Shown piece after piece: positions 10,588 to 21,509 of a stretch of 64,000 bases of DNA (position 1 is the first letter of the stretch; every line of letters begins with the position of its first letter). Below the pieces are notes generated by a model. That model was not told the origin of the DNA and made no database searches. It saw only the letters and a program-made list of their open reading frames with translations. Location: NCBI RefSeq assembly GCF_030848805.1, contig NC_092362.1:8432439-8496438 (forward strand), written 5' to 3'. A program made the translations under genes and the position numbers. The stretch is from Temnothorax longispinosus. Its lineage: Eukaryota > Arthropoda > Insecta > Hymenoptera > Formicidae.

Positions 10588-13398
10588 GGGGGGAAACCAC
10601 AGTAAAATTTTGAAAAAATCGAAAAAATTTTTTTTTGCTTATAAGGTGCTTTAGGGTCTTAAGAATAATATTCCAAAAGATGGAGTGCCGCAAAAATGTG
10701 TAAATACCCAAATTTTCCATTCTGTGGCAAAGCCTCTCAGGTATGCTCCGAGCGCCTTCTGTGATTCCGGCGCGCGCTGTAATTTATAAGTACGGGAGCA
10801 GGTATAATGGCAGTCGATGGAGAAGGAATAGCCTTCTACTATAAAATACTATAGAATTTCTCCGAAAATTCTATAGTACTTAAGAATGCCTATAGGTGTC
10901 ACCATGTCCAATATACATTCAAAGAACACGTGTGTAACGTTAGTAGACCGGATCTCGATCGTTGAAACGGACGCTTTTTTGCTTCGCTTTGCTTCGCCTC
11001 GTGTATACGTTCCATAATATTCGAATAATAGTGAAAATAAGCAGTGATTATTGAAAACTATGAGTGACAGAAGGAGTTGTCGTGAAAAGAAAGGTGCAAA
11101 AGGTTTTGATTCGTACGAAAAAAGACCGACAAAGAAAAACAAGCGACCGTTGAATCGCTATGAAATAGAAAAGCCGGAGGATTTAGACGTCAGCGCATCG
11201 GCGAAGAAATTGAAAGGGCGTGATGTTACCGACATTGAAGTGGATCCTACATTTGGCTATAACATCGTAAATTTTGTAGCAGTTTTTGCTGCCATTTTCA
11301 ATGTCGTCGTGTGTAAAGTGTGTCACTCTGAAGTGAGTTTCACAGAAAGCAGTAAATGAGGATTAGGATTTAAAATTGTTGTATCCTGTAAGAATTGTGA
11401 CAAAACAGAAATACCGAGTTGCCCATATGTCAAGAATGCCTACGAAATTAATCGCAGAATTATTCTTGCCATGCGATTGCTTGGTATTGGTTTGCAAGGC
11501 ATACGAAAATTTTGTGCATTTATGGAACTGCCCCGCCCGGTCTATCAATCGGTTTATGACACGATCGTTCAAAATATTTCTAATGCAACAAAAATCGTTT
11601 CCGAGAAGAGTCTGTCAAATGCAGCGAAAGAAGAAAAAAGACTTTCTGTCGAGAATGGAGAAAAAAACGGAATCACGGTGTCGGGCGATGGATCATGGCG
11701 AAAACGCGGCTTTTCATCTCTGTATAGTTTCGTTTCACTTATCGGTTGGCACACTGGTACAGTTATCGATGTCTTAGTGAAATCAAAATACTGCAAATCA
11801 TGTGAATTTTGGGCGAAAAAAGAACACACCGACGAATACAAGGAATGGGCAGAAAATCATGTGGACAATTGCGAAGCAAATCACGAGGGATCAGCTGGAA
11901 AAATGGAGGTCGATGCTGTCATTGAAATGTTCCAGCGCTCTGAAGCATTGCATGATGTGCAGTATGTAAGTTATGTAGGCGATGGAGACTCGAAAACCTT
12001 CAAAGGTGTCACAGATGCTGAACCGTACGAAAACGTGACGATAACTAAAAAGGAATGCGTAGATCACGTACAAAAACGCATGGGCACCCACCTCCGTAAT
12101 TTGAAGAAACGCACAAAAGGCTTGGGAGGAAAAGGGAAATTGACAGGCAAACTGATCGACGAACTGTCAATATATTTCGGGTTAGCTATTCGTAGAAATT
12201 GCGAATCAGTCGAAAAAATGAAGACAGCTATATGGGCCACATTACTTCACAAAATATCTACGGATAACCATCCCCAACACGGCAATTGCCCGACTGGAGA
12301 AAATTCATGGTGCTCGTGGCAAAGGGCGAAATCTTCTAACACTTTGGCTACCTATACGCACAAACCACCAATGTCTGATGTAGTTTATGAAGCAATTAAG
12401 CCAGTTTACGAACAACTCACTGCGGATGATCTTCTCACTCGCTGCATCGGCGGTTTCACACAAAACAGTAATGAAAGTTTGAAATCGACAGTGTGGGCGA
12501 TGGCTCCAAAAACTTTGAATTCAGGCAAAAAAATTATCGATATTGCTATGAACATAGCTTCGTGCGTTTTTAATGACGGGTTACTGTCCATTTTACACAT
12601 AATCGAAGTCATGGGGATGAAAATCGGCCCAAAAAGTTATGAGCTGTGTATGGAATTAGATGAAAAGCGAATACAGAAGGCGGAGCGATCCATGACAGAG
12701 GGCGCAAAACAGGTCAGAATCGACCAGATGTCAATTCGAAAGGCCAAACATCAACAGGAAATTGACGAAGAAGGCCAATTGTATGGTGCAGGCATCGCCG
12801 ATTAGAGGTATATAAAAATATTATATGATTTTACAGTACTTAAAACTTTAAACGCGTTTTTCTCGAAACCACTTTTTTTTAACTGGGCAGACACATAACT
12901 CGAATAAATTTTTACCGATCGGTTTGAAATTTTCACAGTATATTCAGAATACCTTTCTCTATGGAACTGCGTAGGGTTTTTTTTTTATATTATATAGTTT
13001 TTTTTTTATCAACAATTTTATGGCGTTTTTTTTGTTACATTTGCAAGTTTTTCTTAAAACGTGCGCCATTTTGCGAAAAATTAACATATCGAAAAAATCC
13101 TACGCAGTTCCATACCCATTTATATATAGAACCTAAAAAACTTTCATTTTTTGTTCCAGGTTAAATATTACGGACTGTAGATGTCCGCCCATGGGCCCTC
13201 CTGTAAAAATAGGCGCCACAGGACAAGTGCTGCACAGCCGCCATTTTGTAATAAAAATGCGTCAAAAAATTTTAAATTGTAGTTCGTTTATGATATTATA
13301 CTGCTCATTTTACAGATTTTTGATTCATCATTTCATTGACCCAAAAAAAATTCCCGAAAATAGCCTTACTTTTTCGTGCTCTACTGTGGTTTCCCCCC
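10588..13398 (+). mobile_element. TTAA-flanked Kolobok-like DNA transposon
   Basis: A 2811-bp element with perfect 17-bp terminal inverted repeats (GGGGGGAAACCACAGTA) and the target TTAA at both sides (10584-10587 and 13399-13402). It contains one large transposase reading frame (11060-12805). TTAA target use is known for piggyBac and Kolobok; the encoded protein is not piggyBac-like, so Kolobok or a related superfamily is inferred. The 3' non-coding part holds an internal inverted pair (CTATGGAACTGCGTAGG at about 12959 and CCTACGCAGTTCCAT at about 13098). Ends and target duplication are intact. Confidence 0.88.
11060..12805 (+). pseudogene. Transposase with one in-frame stop
   Basis: The likely start is ATG 11060 (MSDRRSCREKKG); an earlier TTG is not a plausible eukaryotic start. 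The frame continues unchanged to 12805 apart from a TGA at 11357-11359. A zinc-binding pattern is visible (VCKVCHSE before the stop, SCKNCDK after it). The catalytic region reads TVSGDGSWRKRGFSS, then YVGDGDSKTF and KECVDHVQKRMGTHL, matching the insect 'Mutator-like transposase' domain family as I remember it. Length without the stop is about 582 residues, near family size. The TGA sits where a CGA would fit, consistent with CpG decay. One lesion in an otherwise clean gene suggests recent inactivation, unless the stop is read through. Confidence 0.82.
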
Positions 13399-13402
13399 TT
13401 AA

Positions 13403-14402
13403 CTCATCGTTGCTCTAAATCCGTATTTCATCTAATTAACACGCTAGTCTAAATAGATTATCGAAAGCGATTGAACACTATCTCTGTATATAAAAAGGCA
13501 CTTTTAATAAAATTTATTTTAATAAAATTCTTTTTAATAGACTTTAAAAGACTTAAATTTTTCGAGAATAAATATATGCCATCTCGCCGAAACAGTTAGA
13601 TACTTAAAGCAACAGGTTTGTCTTACTATTGTTCTGAATATTTTAAACTTACTTCACACTTATCTCGAAAAGTAACAAACAGATCTATTGTCTTAAAATT
13701 TAATCAGCTTCTGTGATTAGTCCTTTTTAAAATTACATTTAGTAAATTAGTCGTTTTATAGCTTAATTAGAGTTTCATTGAATAATATATAACGTTTCTT
13801 AGACACGTTAAATGGACGGATAGATATAGAAATGCATATATCTTAGACTATTTACATAAAGGAGAATTCCGGATATGCTTTTTAGATTAGCATACGGTAT
13901 ATGGACGGATATATAATTTAACGTATTTACAAGCTGGCTCATTAAAGTGGAACCAGAGTATACTCTTTGGCAACTTCGGAGTTGATTTTTTTCTAACGAT
14001 AGTTTAACAACTATTATAAGAATTACATATTAAACACTAAAAATTCTAGCAACGTTTTTTAAAAATAGTATAAACAAGATTTCTCGCTTTTGAATTATTT
14101 TAATAAATTTTGAATATAAATTGAGCATAGAGACATGAATAATGTTGATGGTGGTTTCACGGGAAGTCACAGTTTTGCTGAAGTATATAAAAATGAGGTC
14201 AAATACAGGTCTGAAAATAATTACGTTAGACTATCTCAAAATAATTATGTGAACGTTCAAGATAATGATAATGCTGCAAAAAGTTTTGACCTTTTAGCTT
14301 GTCTAATATAATTATTTAGATGGTCCAACGTGATTATTTACAGATCTGTATCTGGCCTAAATTTTAAATACCCTAGCAAAATCATTCTGTCCGTATTCTA
14401 AT
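13403..14402. other. AT-rich region, weak ORF only
   Basis: A TATATAAAAAGGC word at about 13485 could be a TATA box, but no gene clearly follows. A 58-codon ATG frame (about 14134-14310, MNNVDGGFTGSHSFAEVYKNE...) has plausible protein composition, yet no domain is recognised. It lies upstream of the hAT insertion, and coding-like text also appears just after that insertion (about 15125-15205), so a degraded retroelement gag is possible. Confidence 0.3.
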
Positions 14403-15117
14403 TAGGGATGGGCGATACTGTATCGATATTTTGAATATCGATACTTTTGGGCTGTAATATCGATATTTTGTATCGATATTTTACATTTCGATATTAGCCT
14501 GTATCGATATTCGAACATGAATATCGAACTTTCGATACAGTCCATAATTATGTGCCGTGAGAAATCTGTAATAAGATAGTAGAGTTAAAAGAAAAGTGTT
14601 GCAACTACTCTGACCGCGACTGTACATTGTCAATTTGTCAACTTTCTATTTAATCATTTACAGGAACATGTACCTTCTTTTGTTCTCTGTTTGCGTGAAT
14701 TTTGTATCCAAATTTATTACAATTAGCATAAAACTACTTGTCGCATATGTATCTGTCATAATTGATTTCTCCTTTTCAAACAATAACTTGATCTCCATGC
14801 CGTTTGCAATACTGTGACTTTATATTTAAGATAATTAGTGTATATTAATAGTGTATTTCTGTAACTTTTTTTATCATTATAACACATATGTAAATAACTA
14901 ATCGAAGAAAACGAACTTAACAATGACGACGGATTAGCGGGCTGCTTTGTGTGTTCTCAAAATTAAATTAAAATATAACTAATAATAGAGGTATCGACAG
15001 TATCGATACTGTTAAATATCGATATTTTTCGCCCGATATTTTTAGTGTATCGATATTCTTATTTATGATACGTATCGATACGAAATATCGATATTTCTCT
15101 TGTATCGCCCATCCCTA
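14403..15117. mobile_element. Non-autonomous hAT element with 8-bp TSD
   Basis: A 715-bp element starting TAGGGATGGGCGATAC and ending with its exact complement GTATCGCCCATCCCTA. It is flanked by an identical 8-bp duplication, ATTCTAAT, at 14395-14402 and 15118-15125. An 8-bp target duplication is the hallmark of hAT transposons. The ends are dense in TATCGATA-type words in both orientations, which may be subterminal transposase-binding sites. The interior holds no transposase. Confidence 0.93.
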
Positions 15118-15322
15118 ATTCTAATCAAAATTTTGCTAAGGAGAACACCAACTCCGAAATTCCTCGAAAAACATCTGTGTCATTCTTTGCTCGCTCAGGT
15201 TAGCTAAAATCTAAACTTCTTATTTCCTACAACAAAACCTCTAACATCTATTCTTTCTAGTCGCCAATATTTATCTCATCGTTTTTATCTCTCGAAAACT
15301 CGAGAACTCTGAAAAATTTGTT

Positions 15323-15523
15323 TCACTTGAAACAAGATAGCGTAACGATGACGCCGCACGTCGTGAGGAGCAGCGTGGTAAGGGACATCAGACTGGATGC
15401 CGCGTTACAGGCGTCCTGGGAGCAGTAGCATTCCTGCCAGTAAACGCCGTTTTCGTGTACGCCCCAGTTACAGACCCCCGTGACCCCGGTACTGGCGACA
15501 GAAGCGCATCGGCGGATCACCTG
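15323..15523 (-). CDS. Ly6/uPAR-type GPI-anchored protein, last exon
   Basis: A minus-strand exon preceded by acceptor GCGACAG and ending in TGA-type termination at 15323. It reads VIRRCASVASTGVTGVCNW, then ECYCSQDACNAASS, then a hydrophobic tail (LMSLTTLLLTTCGVIVTLSCFK). Cys spacing ending in C-x4-D-x-C-N is the signature of the three-finger Ly6/uPAR fold; the trailing hydrophobic segment is the expected signal for GPI attachment at the outer cell surface. Insect relatives act in septate junctions, neuronal excitability and membrane traffic; which one this is cannot be told. There is no ATG, as expected of a terminal exon. Earlier exons should lie at higher coordinates but were not identified. 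This is the clearest ordinary host exon in the first half of the window. Confidence 0.8.
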   Translation of the reverse strand, partial: QVIRRCASVASTGVTGVCNWGVHENGVYWQECYCSQDACNAASSLMSLTTLLLTTCGVIVTLSCFK

Positions 15524-16710
15524 TCGCCACCTGCCATCCCCTTGAACATCACCGATTAATTAATTAATTACGCACTCCACGTGCGATATATACGCAACAC
15601 GGCATTCGATGCTGCACATATGCGCATATAACGTATGTCAGCTAATGCATTCGATCAGTTGTTTTCTCATAAAGCGCGTTTATTTCATAATTTCATTGTG
15701 GAAGATTAAATTAAAAGCTGTGTTTTTCTAATACGAGATTTCTCTCTATTTGAAAATAAATTTGTAGGTATTAGATCTAACTTTTTGACTTGTTATTCAA
15801 GCTAAGATAATCATCTTCGTCTCTGTATTGTGATTTGCGCTTTTATTTATTGTAAATTGCGTAGATCTGACACGCGTAAAATTTAATACAAAAAAATACT
15901 TTTCTTATAAATTGTAGTTCTTACTTTATAAAAAATTATTTTCATATAACTCCAAATATTTTTAATTTTTTATAATTCTGTAAGTTTCTTTAATTGACAC
16001 ATATTTTAAAGAACTTGATTTATTTAATATAATTTAAATTTTTAAACACATAACTTTTTTACAATTACATCAATAAAATAAATTGCGTCCTTTTCTTTAA
16101 TGAAAGAAACTTTTAAATTAATTAATTAAATAAAAATCAAAATGCATCGACAATAATAAATACAATAAATTGAGAAAAGTAATTGAGGCCATTAATAGAA
16201 TAAGGCTGTGCCTTTTTCTGTAAATCGACTGAATTTTATATATATAATATCTGAGTCGATTTTCGATTGAGAGACGAGACACGTAAGCTTATGTACCCTT
16301 TTTCCATCAATGGCCTCAATTCCAATTATATTTTTTATAATTTCTTCCGTTTTGAAACCCTTAATTTCACTAGACGCATTTATGAAAATATTCGCCGCGG
16401 CTGCCGACACCGCTCGTCGTTCTGTTCTGGAAAAAAATTCGAATGGTGTACGCGTACGTAGGCGATCGGTTGCTCCCGCTGCTGTCCGCGTTTGTTTCGC
16501 TGAAACAAAATAGCGTTAAATTGCTTTGAAAGAAAATAAGAAGAAATTTCGTGGCCGCTCTTGGTCGGTGCGTCAATGGGGGGACGCACGGTCAAGCCCC
16601 GCCACCGCAAGGTGACGGCCACATCGGCGAGGGGGGAATGGAAAGGATAGGGAAATTGGAATAGGGAAAAGAATATTAGAGAAGACTTTAAGCGCACATA
16701 TGCATACCTA
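15524..16710. other. Intron or intergenic DNA of the Ly6 locus
   Basis: Contains TTAATTAATTAATTA near 15557 and AT-rich sequence to about 16390, then a CpG-rich patch (16390-16640). No exon with Ly6-type cysteine spacing could be recognised here. The CpG-rich patch could be a promoter or first exon, but this is unproven. Confidence 0.35.
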
Positions 16711-17880
16711 CCCAGATAGCACTGGACGTCTTATGGACATACATCACAAGTGATTTTTTTACTGAAAATATTTGAAAAACTGCAAAATATTTCATTTCAT
16801 AGGATTGCCCTCCATTAGTGTTGGAAAGTCAAACCGAAAACATTATTCAGCGCTCGAAACGCGCAGCCCAGCGAGGAACATCTGGTATCCGCGATCACGT
16901 GTTTCGAAAAGCGTCTCGCACGCTTATTCGTCGAGGCACCGAGCCTAGCAACTGGAACGCGTGCTCCACGAGCTTACGATAGATATAAGGACAAATAAAG
17001 TCACTTTCCCCGCAAGGGGCGGAATTCCTCTCCCCGTTTTCGCCTGACGCGACTGCCGAATCGAATGCGGTGCGGGTAGAATCTATCGAGTCGTCGGCTC
17101 GCTCGCATCCAAGCTCACAATCGCTTAAACCGCTCGAAATTCAGTACGCCGCTATTCAGTTGTAATTTGTGTTAGCGTATTCGCTGTGTGCCGTAAAGAA
17201 AACTCCGACGCTCTTTGCATTATCGCCCGCGGTTTCGGTAATCGGATCCCGCGAACAAGAAATCCGACACGCAAAATCTCGGACGCGCAAGATTTCCGCC
17301 TGTGCAACCGCCGATATTCGGCTTGCTCCGACTCTGCGAGATCCGCTATTCGGTTACTCCGAGCCGGCCGCGTCAGGAGGACAAAAGACTGTACGCGAAG
17401 TGCGCCGAGCGTCATTGTGCTCCATTGTGTGGATGAAATAAATGTCTGTGGCGAATTACAAGAGCTTCAGTTTCCTGATCCCTATCCTTCAGCGAGAGTC
17501 AAAGCTCGCGACACCGGCTGTCTTCGCGCTCATCTCTGAGCGGATCCCGGCATTCAAGCGGGACGCTCTCGTCGAGATCGCCTCCCGAACAATTAGAAAT
17601 GAAAGACATGCAACGATAACTCGCGCATGTTCACTTTTGCATGCTTGTTTGCTGCAAAGACTCGTGTTATTTTATGCCGATAGGAATATTTGAAGAAAAA
17701 AACGAAGCAGATTCAATCGACGTTGAATAATTATCGTTGACGATAATATTGAATGCAATTCAATCATTATGTTTGTTTTTTCTCAAAGTATCCTCATTAA
17801 AATAACAGTACTGAAATAAAATTTTATAACATTTAATAGTGGACGTGCTATCTGGACGTGCTATCCATGTGCTATCTGGG
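16711..17880. mobile_element. TIR element with TA target, uncertain
   Basis: CCCAGATAGCAC at 16711 and its complement GTGCTATCTGGG ending at 17880 are both bordered by TA. GGACGT words lie beside each end (CACTGGACGTC; GTGGACGTGC). This suggests a 1.17-kb TA-inserting element with 12-14 bp inverted ends. The interior (CpG-rich, 16840-17600) shows no transposase and could be trapped host DNA: two open frames at 17169-17539 are not recognisable. The superfamily cannot be assigned. Confidence 0.4.
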
Positions 17881-18386
17881 TATTTACGTACCTATTTCCG
17901 TACTTATCGCGGCAGTTTTATTTACATAACTGATGAAGTTTTTGATCGCGGCACAATTTTCGCACGCTCTCTAATACATCGCGGTGCTGCATACCGAATT
18001 GTTCGCTATGAGATCCGGCGCACAGCTGAACAAGACGATAGCGCAGTTGAAACGGCGTAAAACCCGCTAACGTGTTTGGAAGCGAAGCCATCAGACACGA
18101 CCATGAGTGCAAACTGTATAATTTGGATTGCACGTCATCAAGGCGTGTCTTATTATTAAAAAGTCTATTTCTCGCGTAAAGTCGCGTACTTAAACGCGTC
18201 TTCTTCTTTCCTGCGCGGAGATTCTCGTGCCCGAGGTGGTCGAGTCAGAAACGTTTATTGGCGGTAAGGCTGCTGCTGCTGCTGCTGCTCTTGCTCTCAA
18301 ACGATCGGAGCGTTTCGAGGTCGAGGTGCTTCAGTCACCAATAATAATTTTCGATGTTGACTCTAAGGTTGTTGGTGCTGATTTTT

Positions 18387-18845
18387 TTATTGGCTTGCGT
18401 CTCGGTAAGGCGGTGATGACGGACCAGGTGCATGGCCATTTGACTTGGCTGGCGTTCGGATTGGTAGTCCTTTGGACCGTCTCCGGGTCGAGGTGGTCGA
18501 GTCATTGATTTCGATCTTTGGTAAGGCTGCTGCTGCTGCTGCTGCTTTCAAACGCTTTGAGCGTCTCGAGGTCGAGGTGTCCGAGGTGGTTGCTGAGTTA
18601 TAATTGCTAATTTTGATTTTCGGCGGCATCAGCGGCGACGGCGGTCGCGACGGTGATGGTGGTGCACGGCCATTCGACTCTTTGTCGGATGAGATGCTCA
18701 CGTGTTCTGTCGCTACAGCAGCAGCAGGACGACTACCAGTGGCGGTGGTAGCGGGAGGCTGACATTCGTCTTCGTCGGTGTCACGTCTGACGGTATAATC
18801 ACCGCTATATTCCAGCCGCATAAATTTTTCGATTTCTATCCTCAT
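18387..18845 (-). CDS. Low-complexity ORF fused to the X-repeat end
   Basis: ATG 18845 opens 152 codons. The first 21 residues (MRIEIEKFMRLEYSGDYTVR) come from the end of the dispersed X repeat and are shared with copies at 31.9 and 45.95 kb. The rest is unique: Ser/Pro/Ala-rich with seven alanines from a GCA/CTG repeat, basic RRSKRLK and RRRSKG motifs, and two internal repeats of an S-T-S-x-R-R-S-K unit. The composition resembles a disordered nuclear protein. Poly-Ala and poly-Ser text continues in other frames to about 18227. Whether it is expressed is unknown; it may be a repeat-expanded pseudogene. Confidence 0.35.
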   Translation of the reverse strand: MRIEIEKFMRLEYSGDYTVRRDTDEDECQPPATTATGSRPAAAVATEHVSISSDKESNGRAPPSPSRPPSPLMPPKIKISNYNSATTSDTSTSRRSKRLKAAAAAAALPKIEINDSTTSTRRRSKGLPIRTPAKSNGHAPGPSSPPYRDASQ

Positions 18846-19874
18846 TGTTAGAAGTGCCCAGCATCTGAAAACAATATTATAATATAATAATCACTCTTTA
18901 AATTAACTGTCACAACAATCACTCAGCTGATGCAAGCACACGTTCTTAAAGTAACTGGCCCAAGCCTAGAGAACATGGCTGCCTAAAGGCACCCTTTCAA
19001 GCTTAAGCCCCATTTTCATGAATCACACTATAAACTTTTGGACAATTGCTTGTTAAAACTCCCCAGAATCACTAAAATTGATCGTAAATGGATATTACAG
19101 GGCTTATGAGACCCTTTATGCAATATAAATTCAGTTTAACACACGAATAAATGCACGTTCCATAAAAATAAACTCAGAAAATTAAAATAAAATATAAATA
19201 AATAAATTAAAAACAGATCATTCATAAGAACATAACCTTTTGTGCCTAAAAAATATTATCACGCTAAAATAATAATTATCTTACTAGCATTTCTCAAACA
19301 TGATTGTTATAAACAATTAAATTATATTATTAACAGACCTAGCTAGTGTGACTCTGGAACTATCACAAAAAGTCAAACAATTTTTGGTTATAAATCATTG
19401 TTGGATCTCTCAAAATAAACTAATTAACAATAAAATTTATCATAAAATTATTACTAAAGATGATGAATAAAATCACTGCAGACACTCAGCAGAGCATGTC
19501 AAGTAACCTCATAAAAACCCCACATCATATCTCTTCTTAATTCCGAGATATAATTAAAAATTACAGAAATCCATAAAACACAAAAATTTTAAACAACCTA
19601 AAATAAAGCCTTTAATTATTTGAACATAACAAAAGAAACTCCATCTTTTTATCTCTTACCGTTCTCGAGTTATAAACTATTAAAGTTTCACATCCGCCAT
19701 TTTAAATTTCCTACCCTTTGGACTTACAAAGACCAAATCACTTTTACATTAATATTTTAGTCTTTTATACATTTTAAGATCGAAAAATTTCATTTTCGAA
19801 CGAAAATTTTGACACTTAATTATTATGATAAAAGTAGAATCCCTCATACTCCTAAAAACCAGTGACGCTAACGC
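18779..19874 (-). mobile_element. Dispersed TGT...ACA repeat, copy A, 3' part
   Basis: The minus-strand 3' third of the 3.2-3.4 kb repeat described at 31877-35289. Its terminal word TGTCACGTCTGACGG starts at 18779. It is truncated inward at 19874, where it abuts the repeat's opposite end in the opposite orientation. Confidence 0.8.
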
Positions 19875-20880
19875 TGTGACGTCCTGGGTGATGCGAGGTG
19901 GCTCGATCCGGCAGAACGTCTCCGTCGAAATCAATTTTTATGGGTTCTTCTTGCAGTTAAGGAGGTAAAACCCCAGGATAATTAGCTGTTGGTCGGCGAT
20001 GTAGATTATGGCTCCTTGGATCCGTCGAAGGTAGGTAATTCAATAATCTTTATCTTTCTTTTGATATAAAAGAGTATGATATTTATTGTAGAACTTTTAC
20101 GATACAAGTGGCTTATGTGGGAGGATGGAACAAGTATAAGATATGTGACCTTTCCTGGCTCATTCCACACTCTCCGTCAAGAGGGTGAAAGATTCCGCTT
20201 TTATACAATTTTGGAAACGGTAGTGGGAGGTGACCGCACCTCGTTACAATGAGTCATAGGCGTTGTCTAGCGGATGTGAGTCTACTTCTAGTGGTGTGGC
20301 TCGCTTGCCAGCAATGAGTCATAGGGTGGTGTCTTGAAATTCATTACCTTATATGGTCATGCGTTGCGCTCTGCTTCAACATGTCCATATATGGTCTACG
20401 CGAGGACTAGATTCACTCGAATGAGTCATACAGGTGACTCGTCTGAATTCTATTTCTATTCTCTATTCTAACAGCGATTTGTAATAAGAGCGATACCTTC
20501 TTTCATTATAAAATTTCAATATGATTTTTATCATAAAGGAAAATAAAAAAATCTTTAATATTTTAATTTTGAAATGTGCAAATATATGTTGAATATTATT
20601 TAAGTTTTTTCAGACATGCTTTACATACAGTAGAATAATTTAATAGTACAATTAAAGTCATTATTAGCATGTCTAAAGTGTGAAAGATATTGCTCTCTTC
20701 GTCTAACAGTTAATATGGTATATCTGACTCTCTCTTTCTCTCTTTCAGATCGTACAATACTCGCATCTCACTCGGATTCGCGCTCCTTATGCTACGCATA
20801 TACAATTCTATCTTTCTCTGGTTCGTGAGTGGCGCTTCAGCGTTTGACGCTCAAGATTTATATTAATTTAGTAAGTATAT
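19875..20880 (+). mobile_element. Dispersed repeat, copy A, inverted 5' part
   Basis: The first kilobase of the same repeat, in plus orientation, beginning TGTGACGTCCTGGG at 19875 and running to the (TA)n tract. It holds GATATAAAAGAG (TATA-like, about 20063) and three TGAGTCA (AP-1-type) words at 20250, 20315 and 20422. On the minus strand AATAAA is available at about 20082. Relative to copies B and C this part is inverted against its partner. Confidence 0.8.
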
Positions 20881-20901
20881 ATATATATATATATATATAT
20901 A

Positions 20902-21116
20902 TGTAGGTCTAGAGGTATGTTCCGGGACTGTTTACGTTTTTTGAAATGTACAGTCCTGGAATATAACGCATATATATGTAATCAGATTCAAAAAATTGTC
21001 CCGAAACGTGCCGTAGGACATGAATTTTTTCCAGGACAGTCCTGGAAACTGCCAAATGTCCTGGAATATACCGATGTAAAAAAATAAAAGTCCCGGAACA
21101 TACTTCCGGACCTACA
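20902..21116. mobile_element. MITE inserted in (TA)n
   Basis: A 215-bp element with 28-bp imperfect inverted ends (TGTAGGTCTAGAGGTATGTTC / complement of GAACATACTTCCGGACCTACA) inside a TA dinucleotide tract, so the target is TA. The interior repeats GTCCTGGAATATA three times in both orientations. It is non-coding. Confidence 0.8.
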
Positions 21117-21127
21117 TATATATATAT

Positions 21128-21461
21128 TGTTACACGCCGCCGAGCGTTCACCACACAATTTCTCACTTTCACACTCACGGCGCGCGTCACGACACTCTCG
21201 CACAAAATAGATGACTCGTTTAGAAATCAGTAGCTCTTTATTACGACTCTCGATATAATAGAGGAGCTCGGGACGACACGTCCGAACGAGACGCGTCCGA
21301 GAGTAAATCTGAACATCAGGTATAACAGGAAAATCAATAGTTAATTGAGCATCTCGCAATCAATATTAGTAAACAGCATCCGTCGCTAAGGACGGTTCGC
21401 GACGCGACATTAAATAACGGGCGACTCGCATATACGCGCGACACGAGGATAGCACGGGCGT

Positions 21462-21465
<4 letters not shown>
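21128..21465 (-). mobile_element. Solo LTR in (TA)n
   Basis: A 338-bp sequence beginning TGTTACACGCC and ending GGGCGTAACA, bounded on both sides by ATATAT, so it is TG...CA ended with a target duplication hidden in the TA tract. AATAAA occurs on the minus strand near 21239, consistent with a minus-strand polyadenylation signal. No internal retroelement DNA adjoins it, so a solo LTR left by LTR-LTR recombination is the simplest reading. Confidence 0.7.

Positions 21466-21508
<43 letters not shown>
21466..21508. repeat. (TA)n microsatellite
   Basis: About 21 TA units. With the tract at 20873-20901 it forms one original TA array split by the MITE and the solo LTR. Confidence 0.95.

Positions 21509-21509
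<1 letters not shown>

Noticed and set aside
17169..17693. Plus-strand ORFs as a host gene in the CpG-rich patch
   Set aside because: Several overlapping frames, no domain and no splice support; left as unassigned interior of a TIR element.
18227..18508. Plus-strand ORF with poly-Ala
   Set aside because: The GCTGCT repeat reads in several frames. The minus-strand ORF has the better start and continuity.
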